Shown piece after piece: positions 21,950 through 33,712 of a stretch of 64,000 bases of DNA. The position numbers and the translations under genes are program-made. The notes under the pieces were generated by a model that worked only from the letters and a program-made list of their open reading frames with translations, had not been told where the DNA came from and did no database searches. The stretch's first letter is position 1. Each line of letters opens with the position of its first letter. The stretch spans positions 29,317,881 through 29,381,880 of the forward strand of contig NC_080046.1 of NCBI RefSeq assembly GCF_012489685.1, written 5' to 3'. This DNA comes from Lotus japonicus (lineage: Eukaryota; Streptophyta; Magnoliopsida; Fabales; Fabaceae).

Positions 21950-22228
21950 AGTAAGTGGCTAAGGTTGTGCGACTGCACGGAGTGCCAACCGGTATCATTT
22001 CAAGCAGAGATCCGATGCAAAGTGATCGAGCCAGACGACATGAAGTTGAATGATGGTTTGTCTTTTGAGACACCGACAGTTAGCAGTGGGGATAGAAGCG
22101 TGGAACAATCAAGGGCAAAACAGATTGCTTAAGTAAAGGTTATGAGGAACAATGACCCGGGCAATACTACATGGGAATTGGAGGACGAGATCAAGGAACT
22201 GTATTCCGGACTTTTCGCAGAACTCTGA
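21950..22228 (+). pseudogene. Integrase and chromodomain remnant, element 2
   Basis: First comes a scrap of the integrase core ([10 protein letters not shown] around 21965-21995). From 22022 the frame matches the last about 70 codons of element 1 pol (VIE.DD..L.D.LSFETP; TTWELEDEIKELY), ending at TGA 22226-22228. One in-frame stop (A*VK) interrupts it near 22130, and the same stop is present in element 3. Confidence 0.7.
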
Positions 22229-22253
22229 GTTTCGAGGACGAAACTTTCTTTTT

Positions 22254-22265
22254 GGAGGGGAGTAT
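22254..22265 (+). other. Polypurine tract, element 2
   Basis: GGAGGGGAGTAT directly before the 3' LTR, preceded by the conserved stem-loop at 22228-22245. Confidence 0.75.
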
Positions 22266-25200
22266 TGTAAGACCTGGATTTGCAGAACCAGTTAAGTTCC
22301 GACTCACGCGTAGAATCAGTGTAAACGTGACAGGAGTTTGTTGTTTGAGAAAGATCAATGAAGAAGAAAGTTCAGGAATTGCTTGAGGTATGTTGCGTAG
22401 TCGCTGTAGGAATTAGTGCGAGTTGTCTGCACACCTGCCTTATGGCGAGCGTGTCCAGAATAGGCTATTTCGCTCTTAAAGCAACGTTTTGAGTGAGATT
22501 TCGAACTCTCGGAAAATTTAAAGATTCTCTTTATTTTTCCATCGACCAGCGTTTCATTTCGGAACTCTGGACTGTACGCACGATAGGTTTCACTTTTCGG
22601 ATGTCCGCCGACGCTAATTTCTTTGCTTCGAAACCCTATTTTCGAGCAATGGATGAAGACTTTTTCTATTCGGAACTTCTAACGAAGATTCCGTCCGCGT
22701 TGCCAGATTTGTTTCGACGTTTCCAATCTTTCTTCAGAAGGAAGTTTTGTCGTCCGGCGATCACAGCAAAAAGTGGTTTTTCGGGACAGATTTAACTTAC
22801 ACCGCTTTTGAGATTTTCGATATCGTTTTTCCCATATCTTAGATATTTGTTTTGAGTTCTGGAATTCTGACGCTAGAATCTCTCTTAGAATTCCTCGGTG
22901 AACGTGCTGCAAAAATCGGAATCGCGAAATTTTCATTTTCCCGCGATTTCGCCCGCCTATAAATAGGCGAAAAAGCAAAATATCTTCCATTTTCCTCCAT
23001 TTGTGGCTGATTTCGTGGAGAGCAAGGGGGGAGGGGATTTCCGCGAAAACTTGACCAATCTTCGTGCAGTTCGTCCCTACTTCTAGGTATCAAGGTAACT
23101 AACACGATTCCTACCTCTGATTGTTGTTTCTGTTGCGTTTCTGAAGTCGTTTCTGTGCTCTAAGTTTTGAGCTTTTTCTAAAATTGTCCGATTTCTCTGA
23201 TTTCTCGCTTGGGTTATGTTCCTTATGTTCCCCTGAGTCTAAAACCTCTGTCAGTAAACTCTGATTGCGATTCAGTTGTCCAGGATCTGAAAAATTGACT
23301 CAAAACTCTTTTTGTCTCACATTTCGAAACTTTATTGTCGTAAAGCTATAATCTGACTTCGTGCCTTTAGGATTTGTTGTCACGGATGTCATGAGGATCG
23401 TTGCTGTCAAATCTGTTTTCAGAACTGATAACTTTGAAGTTTTGAGCCTTTATTTTGGACCAAAATGCCCCTGCGTAGTCGTATTTCGACCCGATTGTCC
23501 GAAAATTGTTCTGACAGTTTCTTTGCCTTAGTTTTACCCTAAAACTACCTTGTAAACTGGTTTGATCGAAGAAAAAGAGCCGAAGCCCTTTTCTCCTTAT
23601 GGCCGTGGGTTTTTCCTAAGGGGGGGGGGAGTTTTTCGTTTTCGAAAACTTGTCCTTTCGTACCCGTTTGTCGTATTCTGAAGCTTTGATGCTTTGTCTA
23701 TCGTTTATGTATTGTTTTGCGATCGAACTAATCGATTTTGTTTGAATTCTGCTTTGTTTTTCTCCGAGGTTCAGTTGAAGGAACTTTGGAATATTCAGAG
23801 CAACTGTTTGAGGACAACCTTGATTTCGAAGCTGGAACAGCTCGAGGTTAGGGCAACTTGCTATATTTAGCTATGATTGCATGATAGGCGTCGATAAACT
23901 CGACCTATGCTTTATCTGATGTTGTATATGATGATGATTTCTTGTTATGATTGTTTCATAACTTATGATATTGATGATGTGTTGAATTGAGCGTTTTGAC
24001 GCAACTTCGGAGTGGAGGTTCATTGATCCGGTGATCTTTGACATTTCGGGTTGGATGAACAAACCTAGGCAAGTCCAAATGTGGGGTTTGAGACTTAGCC
24101 ATTTGTTGGGATTCGTTGGAATTCCTAGACTTTCCCCGGGAAATGTATTTTGGGTGGTTGATTTTTGGAAACTTAGAATGATAGAGCTTTCGAAAAATAA
24201 AGACTTGGGAAACTTAGACTTTGAGAAATAAACTCATAATTTGACTAATTTGAATTGAAATCATTTTTATTAACGTTTAAGCATAGGAGAACTGAAGGGG
24301 AAAAATATTTACGAAAGGCGGGGGAAAAGTCGACCTTTGTTGTGGGTTTGGAGAGTTATCGGAATTGGGAAAGCCACTAAGGTGAGCTATGGTGATGATT
24401 GAAAGTCACCGAGTACGTTAGTACTCTTGGGGAAGTGTTATGGAGCCGTGTTGTATTGACCGACACCTAGTGCTCTTGTTGTTTGGGCTGTGTTGTATTG
24501 ACCGACACTAGACCCTCGTGTAATCTTGTTGGTGGAGTTGTGTTGTATTGACCGACACTAACTCTTGGGTTGTTTGAGTTTGGGTCGGAGCAGTTTATTT
24601 AGCCATCCAAAGGATGAGCCGGGAAGCTTCACTGAGGCGTGAGACTTCGTGAAAGCATGGAACTTCACTGAAGCGTGAGACTTCGTGAAAGTGAGTAAGC
24701 TTCACTGAGGCGTGAGACTTCGTGAAAGCAGAAACTTCACTGAGGCGGGAGACCTCGTGGAGACGGGAACCTTCGCTGAAACGGGAGACTTTGCGGAGGC
24801 GTACACCTTTGCTGAAGCGGGAGACTTTGCGGAGGCGTGCAACTTCACTGAAGCGTGAGACTTCGTGAAGGCGCGAAACTTCACTGAAGCGTGAGACTTC
24901 GTGAATGTGTGAGATTTCACTGAAGCGTGAGACTTTGTGAAAGCGTAAGACCCCATTGAAGCGTGAGACTTCATGGAAGCGTGAGATTTCATCGTCGTTT
25001 ACCCTAGGGCAACGACAGGGAACATTGGTTTAGTTGGATACGTGTGTGTTGGGAGGACGATACATTGTTTGACTAACCTTATCACCTAACTTCATATGTT
25101 GAGATTATGATGATTTGATGTTGATGAACATCGTTAGGTATTAATGATTGAACTGTGTAGGAGATTCGAGAACATGCTATGTATATACCTTAGAGTAGGC

Positions 25201-25944
25201 AATACATAACTTATATGTATATATATACAACATATGTATATATCCCTTTATCACAAGTTGATTGTATATCTATTGTATTCTGTAAGTTGACCCTAGCGCC
25301 TTGGCTTTGTTTGTATGTTTGTGTTTGGGCGGTCGGCCTGCTGCCAGGCGTCTGTCAGCCGGTTCATGATGATTCGTTGTGCGGGAAAGACCCGGAGCGG
25401 AACGATTATTACTGAAGCTTTCGACGAGGACCCGGACTTCATGCCTGATCGAGGGAGGGTCGATGATAGTAGTGTGGGGTATGGGTGGTTAGAGTCTTTT
25501 GGAGTTGGTTGTTACTGTAATAGCTCTGATTCGTTTTGCTTTTGGGATCGGGTAGGTTTCCGACGCATGACTTTTCGTGTGGTTCTCTTACTGAGGGATC
25601 ACAGTGAGTCAGTTGGACCATAGGGGTCTTTGCTTAGGCCATATTGAGGCCGACTTTCTCCTAGTGGTTTGTAATCATAATTTTCTCACTTACACTTCTG
25701 GGTCTGTATATATTTGCCTACGGGCACACTGCTTTGGAGTCACTGTGAGTGTGTGGGACGTGGAAGTGCAGCTGAGGCTGTACATGTTTATATTGTTGTA
25801 TATGGTTAGTTGAGTAGTTGGGTTTTGTCTTTACTTCCTTATCGTTTTGATTTAAAGGAAAGAAAACGAAAAAAAAATTACCTGTTTTCCGCGTAAAGAT
25901 TATTTTTGGTTACTAAAGTGACACCTGGAAATCGGGGTGTTACA
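22266..25944 (+). repeat. 3' LTR of element 2 (3679 bp)
   Basis: Nearly identical copy of 15235-18917, ending TGTTACA and followed by the target duplication CATTG. Confidence 0.9.
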
Positions 25945-25949
25945 CATTG

Positions 25950-25983
25950 GAAGTCAAATCATAGTTTTGGAAAAGCGAGGAGT
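25950..25983 (+). repeat. Continuation of the variant gypsy LTR after element 2
   Basis: A short stretch up to the gap that continues the LTR of 13061-15234; it resembles element 1 LTR near 4100-4130 (AGTTTTGGAAA against AGTTTGGAAAT). Confidence 0.55.
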
Positions 25984-26083
25984 NNNNNNNNNNNNNNNNN
26001 NNNNNNNNNNNNNNNNNNNNNNNNNNNNNNNNNNNNNNNNNNNNNNNNNNNNNNNNNNNNNNNNNNNNNNNNNNNNNNNNNNN
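25984..26083. other. Assembly gap of exactly 100 N
   Basis: 100 unknown bases, the usual placeholder for a join of unknown size. Left of it is gypsy LTR, right of it the middle of a copia gag, so the true missing sequence is probably several kilobases, or the join is wrong. Confidence 0.98.
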
Positions 26084-26600
26084 TAGAAGAAATTGTTGCC
26101 TGTGATGCCTCTGATGTAGAAATGAATCTAAGTATGAAAAGTCTTTCAAAGATTCCTAGCTAAAAGCGTGGATAGAAGCTTAATGGCTTCAATGATCTAT
26201 GGCGTAAGCAGAAATGGAATGCATGGCATTGGCTATTCTAAACCAATTAGAAATGAGCCCTCTGTGTCTAAAGCTAAATCCTTGTATGAATGCTTTGTTC
26301 CCTCTGGTACCATATTGCCTGATCTTGTACCTACTAAAGTTGATAAAAACCCTCTTAAAAATGGGATCTTTCTCTATGACTAAATATCATGCAAATATTC
26401 CTTTTAAAATATCATGTTGAGACACCCAAGGTGATCAGAACCTCTGGGAACTAACAAAAAGGACCCAGAAAGTGGGTACCTAAGGACAAGATTATCTATG
26501 TTGCAGATATCCTTGATAGCTCCACTGAAACACCAATCATGGTATCTGGACAGTGGATGCTCGCGTCACATGACGGGAGAAAGGCGTATGTTCCGAGAGC
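26084..26600 (+). pseudogene. C-terminal part of SIRE Gag, frameshifted
   Basis: Matches the C-terminal third of the intact Gag at 11183-12874 (AKSVDRSLMASMIYGVSRNG, KWVP.DKIIYVAD). Reading shifts between frames around 26100-26165, 26340-26380 and 26445, so it cannot be translated through. The segment before 26084 is in the gap. Confidence 0.8.
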
Positions 26601-29595
26601 TGAAACTTAAGCCTGGAGGCGAAGTTGGCTTTGGAGGAAATGAAAAGGTAAAATTGTTGTACTGGTACTATTTGTGTAGATAGTAGTCCATGCATTGATA
26701 ATGTGTTATTGGTAGACGGCTTAACACATAACTTATTGTCTATAAGTCAATTAGCTGACAAGGTTATGATGTTATATTCAATCAAAAGTCCTGCCGGGCT
26801 GTAAGTCAGATCGATGGCTCTGTTCTGTTTAACAGCAAGAGGAAGAACAACATCTATAAGATCAGATTATCTGAGTTGGAGGCTCAGAATGTGAAGTGCC
26901 TTCTGTCTGTTAATGAAGAGCAGTGGGTATGGCATAGACGGTTAGGGCATGCCAGTATGAGAAAATTTCTCAGCTGAGCAAGCTAAACCTTGTCAGGGGC
27001 TTACCCAATCTGAAGTTCGCTTCAGACGCTCTTTGTGAAGCATGTCAGAAAGGCAAATTCACAAAAGTCCCTTTCAAGGCAAAGAATGTTGTCTCAACCT
27101 CAAGGCCGTTGGAACTTCTGCATATCGACCTTTTTGGACCAGTGAAAACTGAGTCTATAGGTGGCAAGAGATATGGGATGGTTATCGTTGATGACTATAG
27201 CCGCTGGACATGGGTAAAGTTTCTAACCCGCAAGGATGAGTCTCATGCTGTGTTCTCTACCTTCATTGCTCAAGTGCAAAACGAGAAGGCTTGTAGGATT
27301 GTGCGTGTCAGAAGTGACCATGGTGGAGAGTTTGAGAATGACAAGTTTGAGAGTCTGTTTGATTCCTATGGAATTGCACATGATTTCTCTTGTCCCAGAA
27401 CTCCTCAACAAAATGGTGTTGTTGAGAGAAGAACAGAACTCTTCAGGAGATGGCTAGAACCATGCTCCAAGAAACTGGCATGGCTAAGCACTTTTGGCAG
27501 AGGCAGTAAATACAGCATGTTACATTCAGAACAGAATCTCGGTGAGACCAATTCTGAATAAGACTCCTTATGAATTGTGGAAGAACATAAAACCCAACAT
27601 TTCTTATTTTCATCCTTTTGGCTGTGTTTGTTATGTTCTCAATACTAAGGATAGATTGCATAAATTTGATGCTAAGTCTTCTAAGTGTCTATTACTCGGT
27701 TACTCTGAGAGATCTAAAGGTTTTAGATTTTATAATACTGATGCTAAGACTATTGAAGAATCTATTCATGTTAGATTTGACGATAAGCTTGACTCTGACC
27801 AGTCAAAGCTAGTTGAAAAGTTTGCAGATTTAAGCATTAATGTTTCTGACAAAGGCAAAGCTCCAGAGGAAGATGAGCCAGAGGAAGATGAACCAGAGGA
27901 AGAAGCTGGTCCCTCTAACTCACAAACTCTGAAGAAGAGCAGAATCACTGCAGCTCACCCTAAGGAATTGATTCTGGGCAACAAAGACGAACCAGTCAGA
28001 ACCAGATCTGCCTTCAGACCCTCTGAAGAGACCTTGCTCAGTCTGAAAGGATTGGTGTCCTTAATTGAACCCAAGTCCATAGATGAAGCTCTTCAGGACA
28101 AGGATTGGATTCTGGCCATGGAAGAAGAACTGAATCAATTTTCCAAGAACGATGTTTGGAGCTTAGTGAAGAAGCCTGAGAGTGTCCATGTTATTGGAAC
28201 GAAGTGGGTATTCAGAAACAAGCTGAATGAGAAAGGAGATGTAGTCAGAAACAAGGCAAGGCTAGTTGCTCAAGGCTACAGCCAGCAGGAAGGAATAGAC
28301 TACACTGAAACATTTGCTCCAATAGCAAGACTGGAGGCAATCAGACTGTTGATCTCTTTCTCAGTAAATCACAACATAGTTCTACATCAGATGGACGTAA
28401 AGAGTGCCTTCCTAAATGGTTATATCTCAGAGGAAGTCTATGTCCATCAACCCCCAGGTTTTGAAGATGAGAAGAAACCAGACCATGTGTTCAAATTGAA
28501 GAAATCACTCTACGGTCTGAAGCAAGCTCCCAGAGCATGGTATGAGAGACTCAGCTCATTCCTTCTGGAGAATGAGTTTGTAAGGGGTAAAGTAGATACA
28601 ACTCTTTTTTGCAAGACTTATAAAGATGATATCTTAATTGTGCAAATTTATGTTGATGATATTATATTTGGTTCTGCTAATCAATCTCTATGCAAAGAAT
28701 TTTCTGAGATGATGCAGGCTGAATTTGAGATGAGTATGATGGGAGAATTAAAGTACTTTATGGGAATACAAGTTGATCAAACACCAGAAGGAACATATAT
28801 CCATCAGAGCAAGTACACTAAAGAACTTCTGAAGAAGTTCAATATGCTGGAATCTACAGTGGCCAAGACTCGAATGCATCCTACATGCATTCTGGAGAAA
28901 GAAGATAAAAGTGGTAAAGTATGTCAGAAGCTCTATCGTGGCATGATAGGTTCACTTCTATATTTAACTGCATCTAGGCCAGACATATTATTTAGTGTTC
29001 ACTTATGTGCTCGTTTCCAATCAGATCCAAGGGAAACCCACTTAACTGCTGTTAAGAGGATCCTAAGGTATCTGAAAGGCACCACTAACCTTGGCTTGAT
29101 GTATAAGAAAACATCAGAGTATAAGCTTTCAGGTTACTGTGATGCTGATTATGCTGGAGATAGAACAGAGAGAAAAAGTACTTCTGGAAATTTCAATTTC
29201 TGGGAAGCAATCTAGTCTCATGGGCAAGCAAGAGGCAATCAACCATTGCACTATCAACTGCAGAGGCAGAATATATCTCAGCAGCAATATGCAGCACTCA
29301 GATGCTCTGGATGAAACATCAGCTGGAGGATTATCAGATCCTTGAGAGCAATATCCCAATCTATTGTGATAACACTGCTGCAATCTCATTGAGTAAGAAT
29401 CCTATCTTGCATTCAAGGGCAAAGCACATTGAGGTAAAGTATCACTTTATTAGAGATTATGTACAGAAGGGCGTACTTCTTCTGAAGTTTGTTGATACTG
29501 ACCATCAATGGGCAGATATCTTTACAAAGCCCTTAGCAGAGGATAGATTTAATTTTATTATGAAAAATCTAAACATGGACTTTTGTCCAGAGTGA
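26498..29595 (+). pseudogene. SIRE copia pol (protease, integrase, RT, RNase H), broken
   Basis: Protease is marked by WYLDSGCSRHMTGE near 26540. The integrase zinc region has WHRRLGH near 26930 and C..C near 27040. The integrase core runs 27109-27560 with D codons at 27127 and 27316 and E at 27424, a D-x35-E spacing. Reverse transcriptase follows in the frame opening at 27494, with YVDD (second and third aspartate region 28655-28660). RNase H and the pol C-terminus occupy 29220-29595. Frameshifts lie near 26650, 26960, 27435 and 29203; the order of integrase before RT is that of Ty1/copia. The acidic stretch near 27870-27905 contains a short direct duplication. The long RT frame of about 570 codons is otherwise clean, so decay is recent. 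Confidence 0.9.
28655..28660 (+). other. RT catalytic DD codons of SIRE pol
   Basis: GATGAT encodes the two aspartates of YVDD, intact. Confidence 0.85.
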
Positions 29596-29824
29596 AGATG
29601 GATCAGAACCTCTGACTATGATACTTCTTGATCAGAAGATGTCTAGTCCAGAAGGTAACTCAATCAGAGTGTGTGTACCCACTGGTACTGACTCTGAAGC
29701 TGAGACAACAAAACGTGTGTCAGTATTTCTGATGCATTGTTCCTTGTGCCCGTGTGACAGTCTGTTATGATTGCGTGTAGATGTGCTTCTCTCCTGTGTG
29801 TGATTGTGTATTTACTGTTACTAT

Positions 29825-30036
29825 CTATCTTTAATTTTCAACCGTTGATCTTAAAGTGCTTTTTGAATCAACAACGGTTATTTGTTAAAACCCACTATAC
29901 ACACACGATCTCTTTCACTTCCGGTTTTTACTCTCGCTCTCTCTTCTTTTCAAAACCGCTTTTCTCGATTTCTCTCTCGATCTCTCTTCATCTTTCAACC
30001 TTCATCTTCTACCTCAAACCTTCAACCGCTTCAAAG
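29825..30036 (+). promoter_or_regulatory. Inverted repeat and pyrimidine-rich leader before env-like ORF
   Basis: AACCGTTGAT (29838-29847) faces ATCAACAACGGTT (29866-29878), forming a stem. After it comes a long TC-rich stretch without ATG up to the env-like start at 30037, resembling an mRNA 5' leader. It may serve a separate env-like transcript. The pol stop (29593-29595) is followed by several further stops, so readthrough from pol is unlikely in this copy. Confidence 0.35.
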
Positions 30037-32874
30037 ATGGTGAGTCAAACCAGAAGATCTACTGCAGATGCACCTCAGTTCCCTCACATGGTAGTTGGTC
30101 TAGCAACGGGTCAAAGGGGCCCTGAGAATCCGACACCAGATCAAGGTCAAGCTCAAGAGCAGATTCTTCCAATTGCAGAACGGGGCTGTGCCGTTCACTG
30201 TGTATATGCTCCTGAGGAACTCCAAGTCCTGGCAGAATGGAGATTCGACCTCGACAACTTGGCTACAAATGGGTATGATCTTCGTCCTGAAGTCCAAGCT
30301 CAAGGTTGGGGAAATTACTTCAACAGACTTCGAGGACCGGTGTATGATAGATTAGTCAAGGAATTCTGGAAGCACGCCGACTGCGATGATACTCAGGTGG
30401 TATCTCATATTCTTGGAAGAAAGATCATCATCACGGAGAAGTCTTTCGTGAACTTGCTGGGTGCAGACACTGCTTATGGGTATCGTTTCCAACTCACGGA
30501 ATCGAAGCTGAAACCCAGCACCAAGGACACAATCAACCAGGCCCTGTACACCACTTTCAAACCGGGCAAGACGAGTTACAAGGTGATGGACCTTCATCCC
30601 AAGCTCAGGATCTGACACAAAATTTTGCTACACTGCATAAACCAGAGACCAAAGGGCAGTTCTCCAGACTACATCAACTTCAACCAGAAGGTGATGTTGT
30701 TCTTCATCCAAGACCAGAAGAAGATCTGCCTTCCCTACTTCCTGTTCTCCTCCTTGAAGGAATGCATCCGGAAGTCTCGCACCACTGCCTCCATCAAGTC
30801 AGCAATCAAATATATCCCCTTTGGGAGACTGCTCTCAGACTTTCTCATTGAAAGCAACCTGGTGCAAGATCTGGTCAATGCTGGATGTGTAGAGGATCTG
30901 AGCACTATGGTCAGTGATGTCTTCACTGCAAATTCTCTGAAGAAGATGGGTTTGGTCCAGAAGAAGATTGCTCCTGCTCGTGAAGACACATCTTCTGAGA
31001 TCAGAAGCAGAAGGATGCCTCTGAATGACTATCCTCTGTGGACTCAGGCAGACAATCCTAACGCCATCAGGTGCTATGTTGATGACCTAAGGGCTCAAGG
31101 ATTCGAAATTGATCTTGATGATTTCGTCAGCAGACTGCCGCCAGCTCCAGAGTTTCCTTCTCCTCCCAAGAAGAAAGCTCAGAGGAAGATGATACTGGAC
31201 GAATCTTCTGAGGAATCCGATGTCCCTCTGGTCAAGAAGAAGAAGAGAAAGCCTGATGATGGTGATGATAGTGATAATGAGGATGATCCTCCTAAGAAGA
31301 AGAAGAAGCAGGTCAGAATCGTGGTGAAGCCTACTCGGGTGGAACCAGTTGCTGAAGTGGTCAGAAGGACTGAACCTCCTGCCAGAGTGACTAGATCATC
31401 AGCACATTCAAGTAAGCCTGCACTTTCTTCTGATGATGATTTGAATTTATTTGATGCACTCCCTATTTCTGCCATGCTCAAACACTCCTCAAATCCCCTC
31501 ACTCCTATTCCTGAATCCCAACCAGCTGCACAAACCACCTCTCCACCACATTCCCCAAGATCTTCATTCTTTCACCCTTCCCCTACTGAAGCACCTCTCT
31601 GGAATTTGCTTCAGAACCAACCCTCTAGGTCAGAAGAACCTACCTCTCCCATCACCATTCCATACAACCCTCTCGAACAACCAGAGCCTACCCACACAGA
31701 ACATGAACCCAGAACCTCTGATCACTCTGTCCCAAGAGCATCAGAACGTCTGGCTCTCAAACCCACGGATACAGACTCTTCCACAGCCTATACACCCGTA
31801 TCTTTTCCAACCAATGTTGCTGATTCTTCTCCCTCCAATAACTCTGAATCCATTAGAAAATTCATGGAGGTGAGAAAAGAAAAGGTGTCTACCTTAGAGG
31901 AATATTACCTCACTTGTCCAAGCCCTAGGAGATATCCTGGCCCTAGACCTGAACGTCTAGTTGACCCAGATGAACCTATCTTGGCCAATCCTTTACAAGA
32001 GGCAGACCCTTTGGCTCAACAAGCTCACCCTGCCCCTGACCAACAAGAGCCTATTCAACTAGAACCTGAACCCGAACAATCAGTGTCTAACCAATCCTCG
32101 GTTAGATCACCCCATCCTTTGGTTGAAACTTCAGACCCTCACCTTGGAACCTCTGAACCCAATACTCAAATGATTAACATTGGTTCTCCACAAGGTGCCT
32201 CTGAAGCTCATAGCAGCAATCACCCAGCCTCTCCTGAAACCAACCTCTCCATAATTCCTTATACTCACCTCCAACCCACATCTCTCTCTGAGTGCATCAA
32301 TATTTTCTATCATGAAGCCTCTTTGAGGCTCCGCAATGTGCACGGTCAGACTGACCTCAGTGAGAATGCTGAACGTGTGGCTGATGAGTGGAACAATCTG
32401 GGCACTTGGCTGGTGGCTGAAGTTCCAATTATGATGCAGCTCCTGCATACAGAGGGAAGTCAGAGCATTGAGGCTGCCAAGCAAAGGTTTGCTCGAAGGG
32501 TGGCTCTTCATGAACAAGAGCAGAGACACAAGCTTCTTGAAGCTATTGAAGAAGCCAAGAGAAAGAAAGCTCAAGCAGAAGAAGCTGCACGTCAAGCAGC
32601 AGCTCAAGCTGAACAGGCCAGACTAGAGGCAGAGCGACTTGAAGCTGAGGCTGAAGCTCTTAGATGCCAAGCACTTGCACCAGTTGTGTTTACTCCTGCT
32701 GCTTCTGCTTCCATTCCAGATTCTCAAGCTGCTCAGAATGTTCCTTCCGGTTCTGCTCAGTCAAGCTCATCCAGACTCGACATCATGGAACAGCGTCTTG
32801 ACATTCATGAATCCATGCTGATTGAGATGAAGCACATGATGATGGAACTTCTGCGACGAACTGACAAACCTTAG
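30037..32874 (+). pseudogene. SIRE env-like ORF with one nonsense codon
   Basis: Reading frame 30037-32874 would encode about 945 residues; it is broken only by TGA at 30613-30615, and the same frame resumes at once. The start MVSQTRRST is preferred to the ATG at 29767 because a leader-like stretch precedes it. The N-terminal third is globular. About codons 390-430 carry lysine clusters (KKKKRK, KKKKKQ) typical of nuclear localisation signals. A long proline/serine/threonine-rich region follows, and a glutamate/alanine-rich coiled coil occupies about codons 815-890. This layout fits the env-like ORF of SIRE1-class elements, although I see no convincing transmembrane segment. Its true function in plants is unproven. 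Confidence 0.8.
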
Positions 32875-33071
32875 TTTTAGGATCTCTTCTTTTTCTTTCT
32901 TTTTCTTTAACGTTGTTTTATTTAAACTCTGTTCCTTTTCATTTATTTATTCTACTTTATTCGTTTGTGATTATCTATGCATATCTATATATATTTGTGT
33001 CACAAATGTTTGCCAAAATCCTTTTATTCATAATATTTTTATGTTCACATCATACATTCTTTCCCTAAAAT

Positions 33072-33464
33072 CTAGAATGGAGGATCCCTCCTCATTCTTC
33101 TGCACTCCTGGCGCTGCTCTGACCTATCCTTCTCCAGACGCTCCAGTACATGCTGGATGTTGCTGAGCCTGTCCTCTAGCTCATCCCTCTCTAGAATCTC
33201 TTCTGCAGTCTTGAGCTTCTCTTCCAAACTTTCTTTTTCTTCCAGCAGCTTGAGTTCAAGCCGGCTGAGTTCTTGCACCTCCTCAACGAAGGCAAGAAAT
33301 TCCCTCAGGTCTCTCTCCAACTCTGGACGCAGGTCCTTTTCCAGCAGTGTCCGTGTTAGCTCCGAGATGGTCGTCGTACCCTCTGGATGCCTGATGTTCA
33401 GGAACAAGTCCTCCTCAAAGGCCTTCTTCCTCAGCTCTTCTAGTGCTACGATGTATGATGCCAT
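33072..33464 (-). CDS. Antisense coiled-coil ORF inside SIRE 3' region (130 aa)
   Basis: An intact ORF lies on the strand opposite to the element, between the env-like ORF and the polypurine tract. It starts MASYIVALEELRKK and is glutamate/leucine/arginine-rich, with heptad spacing over about residues 45-115, so it is predicted to be mostly coiled coil. Reading its own direction, the complement of 33521-33530 is CTATATAAAG, a good TATA box about 60 bp upstream of the ATG, and the ATG is preceded by an A-rich run. This suggests an independent antisense transcription unit. Additional ORFs in either orientation are known near the 3' ends of some plant LTR elements, but I recognise no family or function for this one. 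Confidence 0.55.
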   Translation of the reverse strand: MASYIVALEELRKKAFEEDLFLNIRHPEGTTTISELTRTLLEKDLRPELERDLREFLAFVEEVQELSRLELKLLEEKESLEEKLKTAEEILERDELEDRLSNIQHVLERLEKDRSEQRQECRRMRRDPPF

Positions 33465-33520
33465 TTTTTTTCCTTTCTGAAAATTGTTCGAGGTGTGAAG
33501 CTTACCTTTCTCTCCAACGC

Positions 33521-33530
33521 TTTATATAGG
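33521..33530 (-). promoter_or_regulatory. TATA box for the antisense ORF
   Basis: The complement reads CTATATAAAG, placed about 60 bp before the antisense ATG at 33464. Confidence 0.5.
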
Positions 33531-33712
33531 CTTCACTTTCTCTCTGAAAGTTAATGCTCCTACGGTTTCTCGAGGTTAAGTTCTTGGTAACTGACCCTTC
33601 TCTTTACTCACTTGACCGGTGGTAAACGTTCTTCTCTTGCATTAACTCTTCTATTTATTTCGCCTAACTCTGATTCTTGCATCGTTTTGATTTCCTTTAA
33701 ACTTAGACCTCT

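Larger units (their letters stand above)
15235..25944 (+). mobile_element. Element 2: non-autonomous gypsy retrotransposon, TSD CATTG
   Basis: Complete element with direct LTRs (15235-18917 and 22266-25944), a tRNA-iMet primer site, a polypurine tract and a perfect 5-bp target duplication CATTG (15230-15234 and 25945-25949). The 3.3-kb interior keeps only a short gag with zinc knuckles and decayed pieces of integrase and chromodomain; protease, RT and RNase H are absent or unrecognisable. The LTRs differ at only about five substitutions plus a few short indels by eye, so it inserted recently despite lacking pol. Confidence 0.9.

Noticed and set aside
29767..30036. Signal-peptide-like start for the env-like ORF (MIACRCASLLCVIVYLLLL)
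   Set aside because: Hydrophobic, but it is the translation of TC-rich leader DNA; the later ATG at 30037 begins the family-like part. Not fully excluded.
31451..31873. Second-frame ORF within the env-like region
   Set aside because: It overlaps the proline-rich part of the env-like frame and is explained by its composition.
33157..33480. Serine-rich plus-strand ORF
   Set aside because: It is the shadow of the antisense coiled-coil ORF; serine and leucine runs are the complement of its glutamate/arginine codons.
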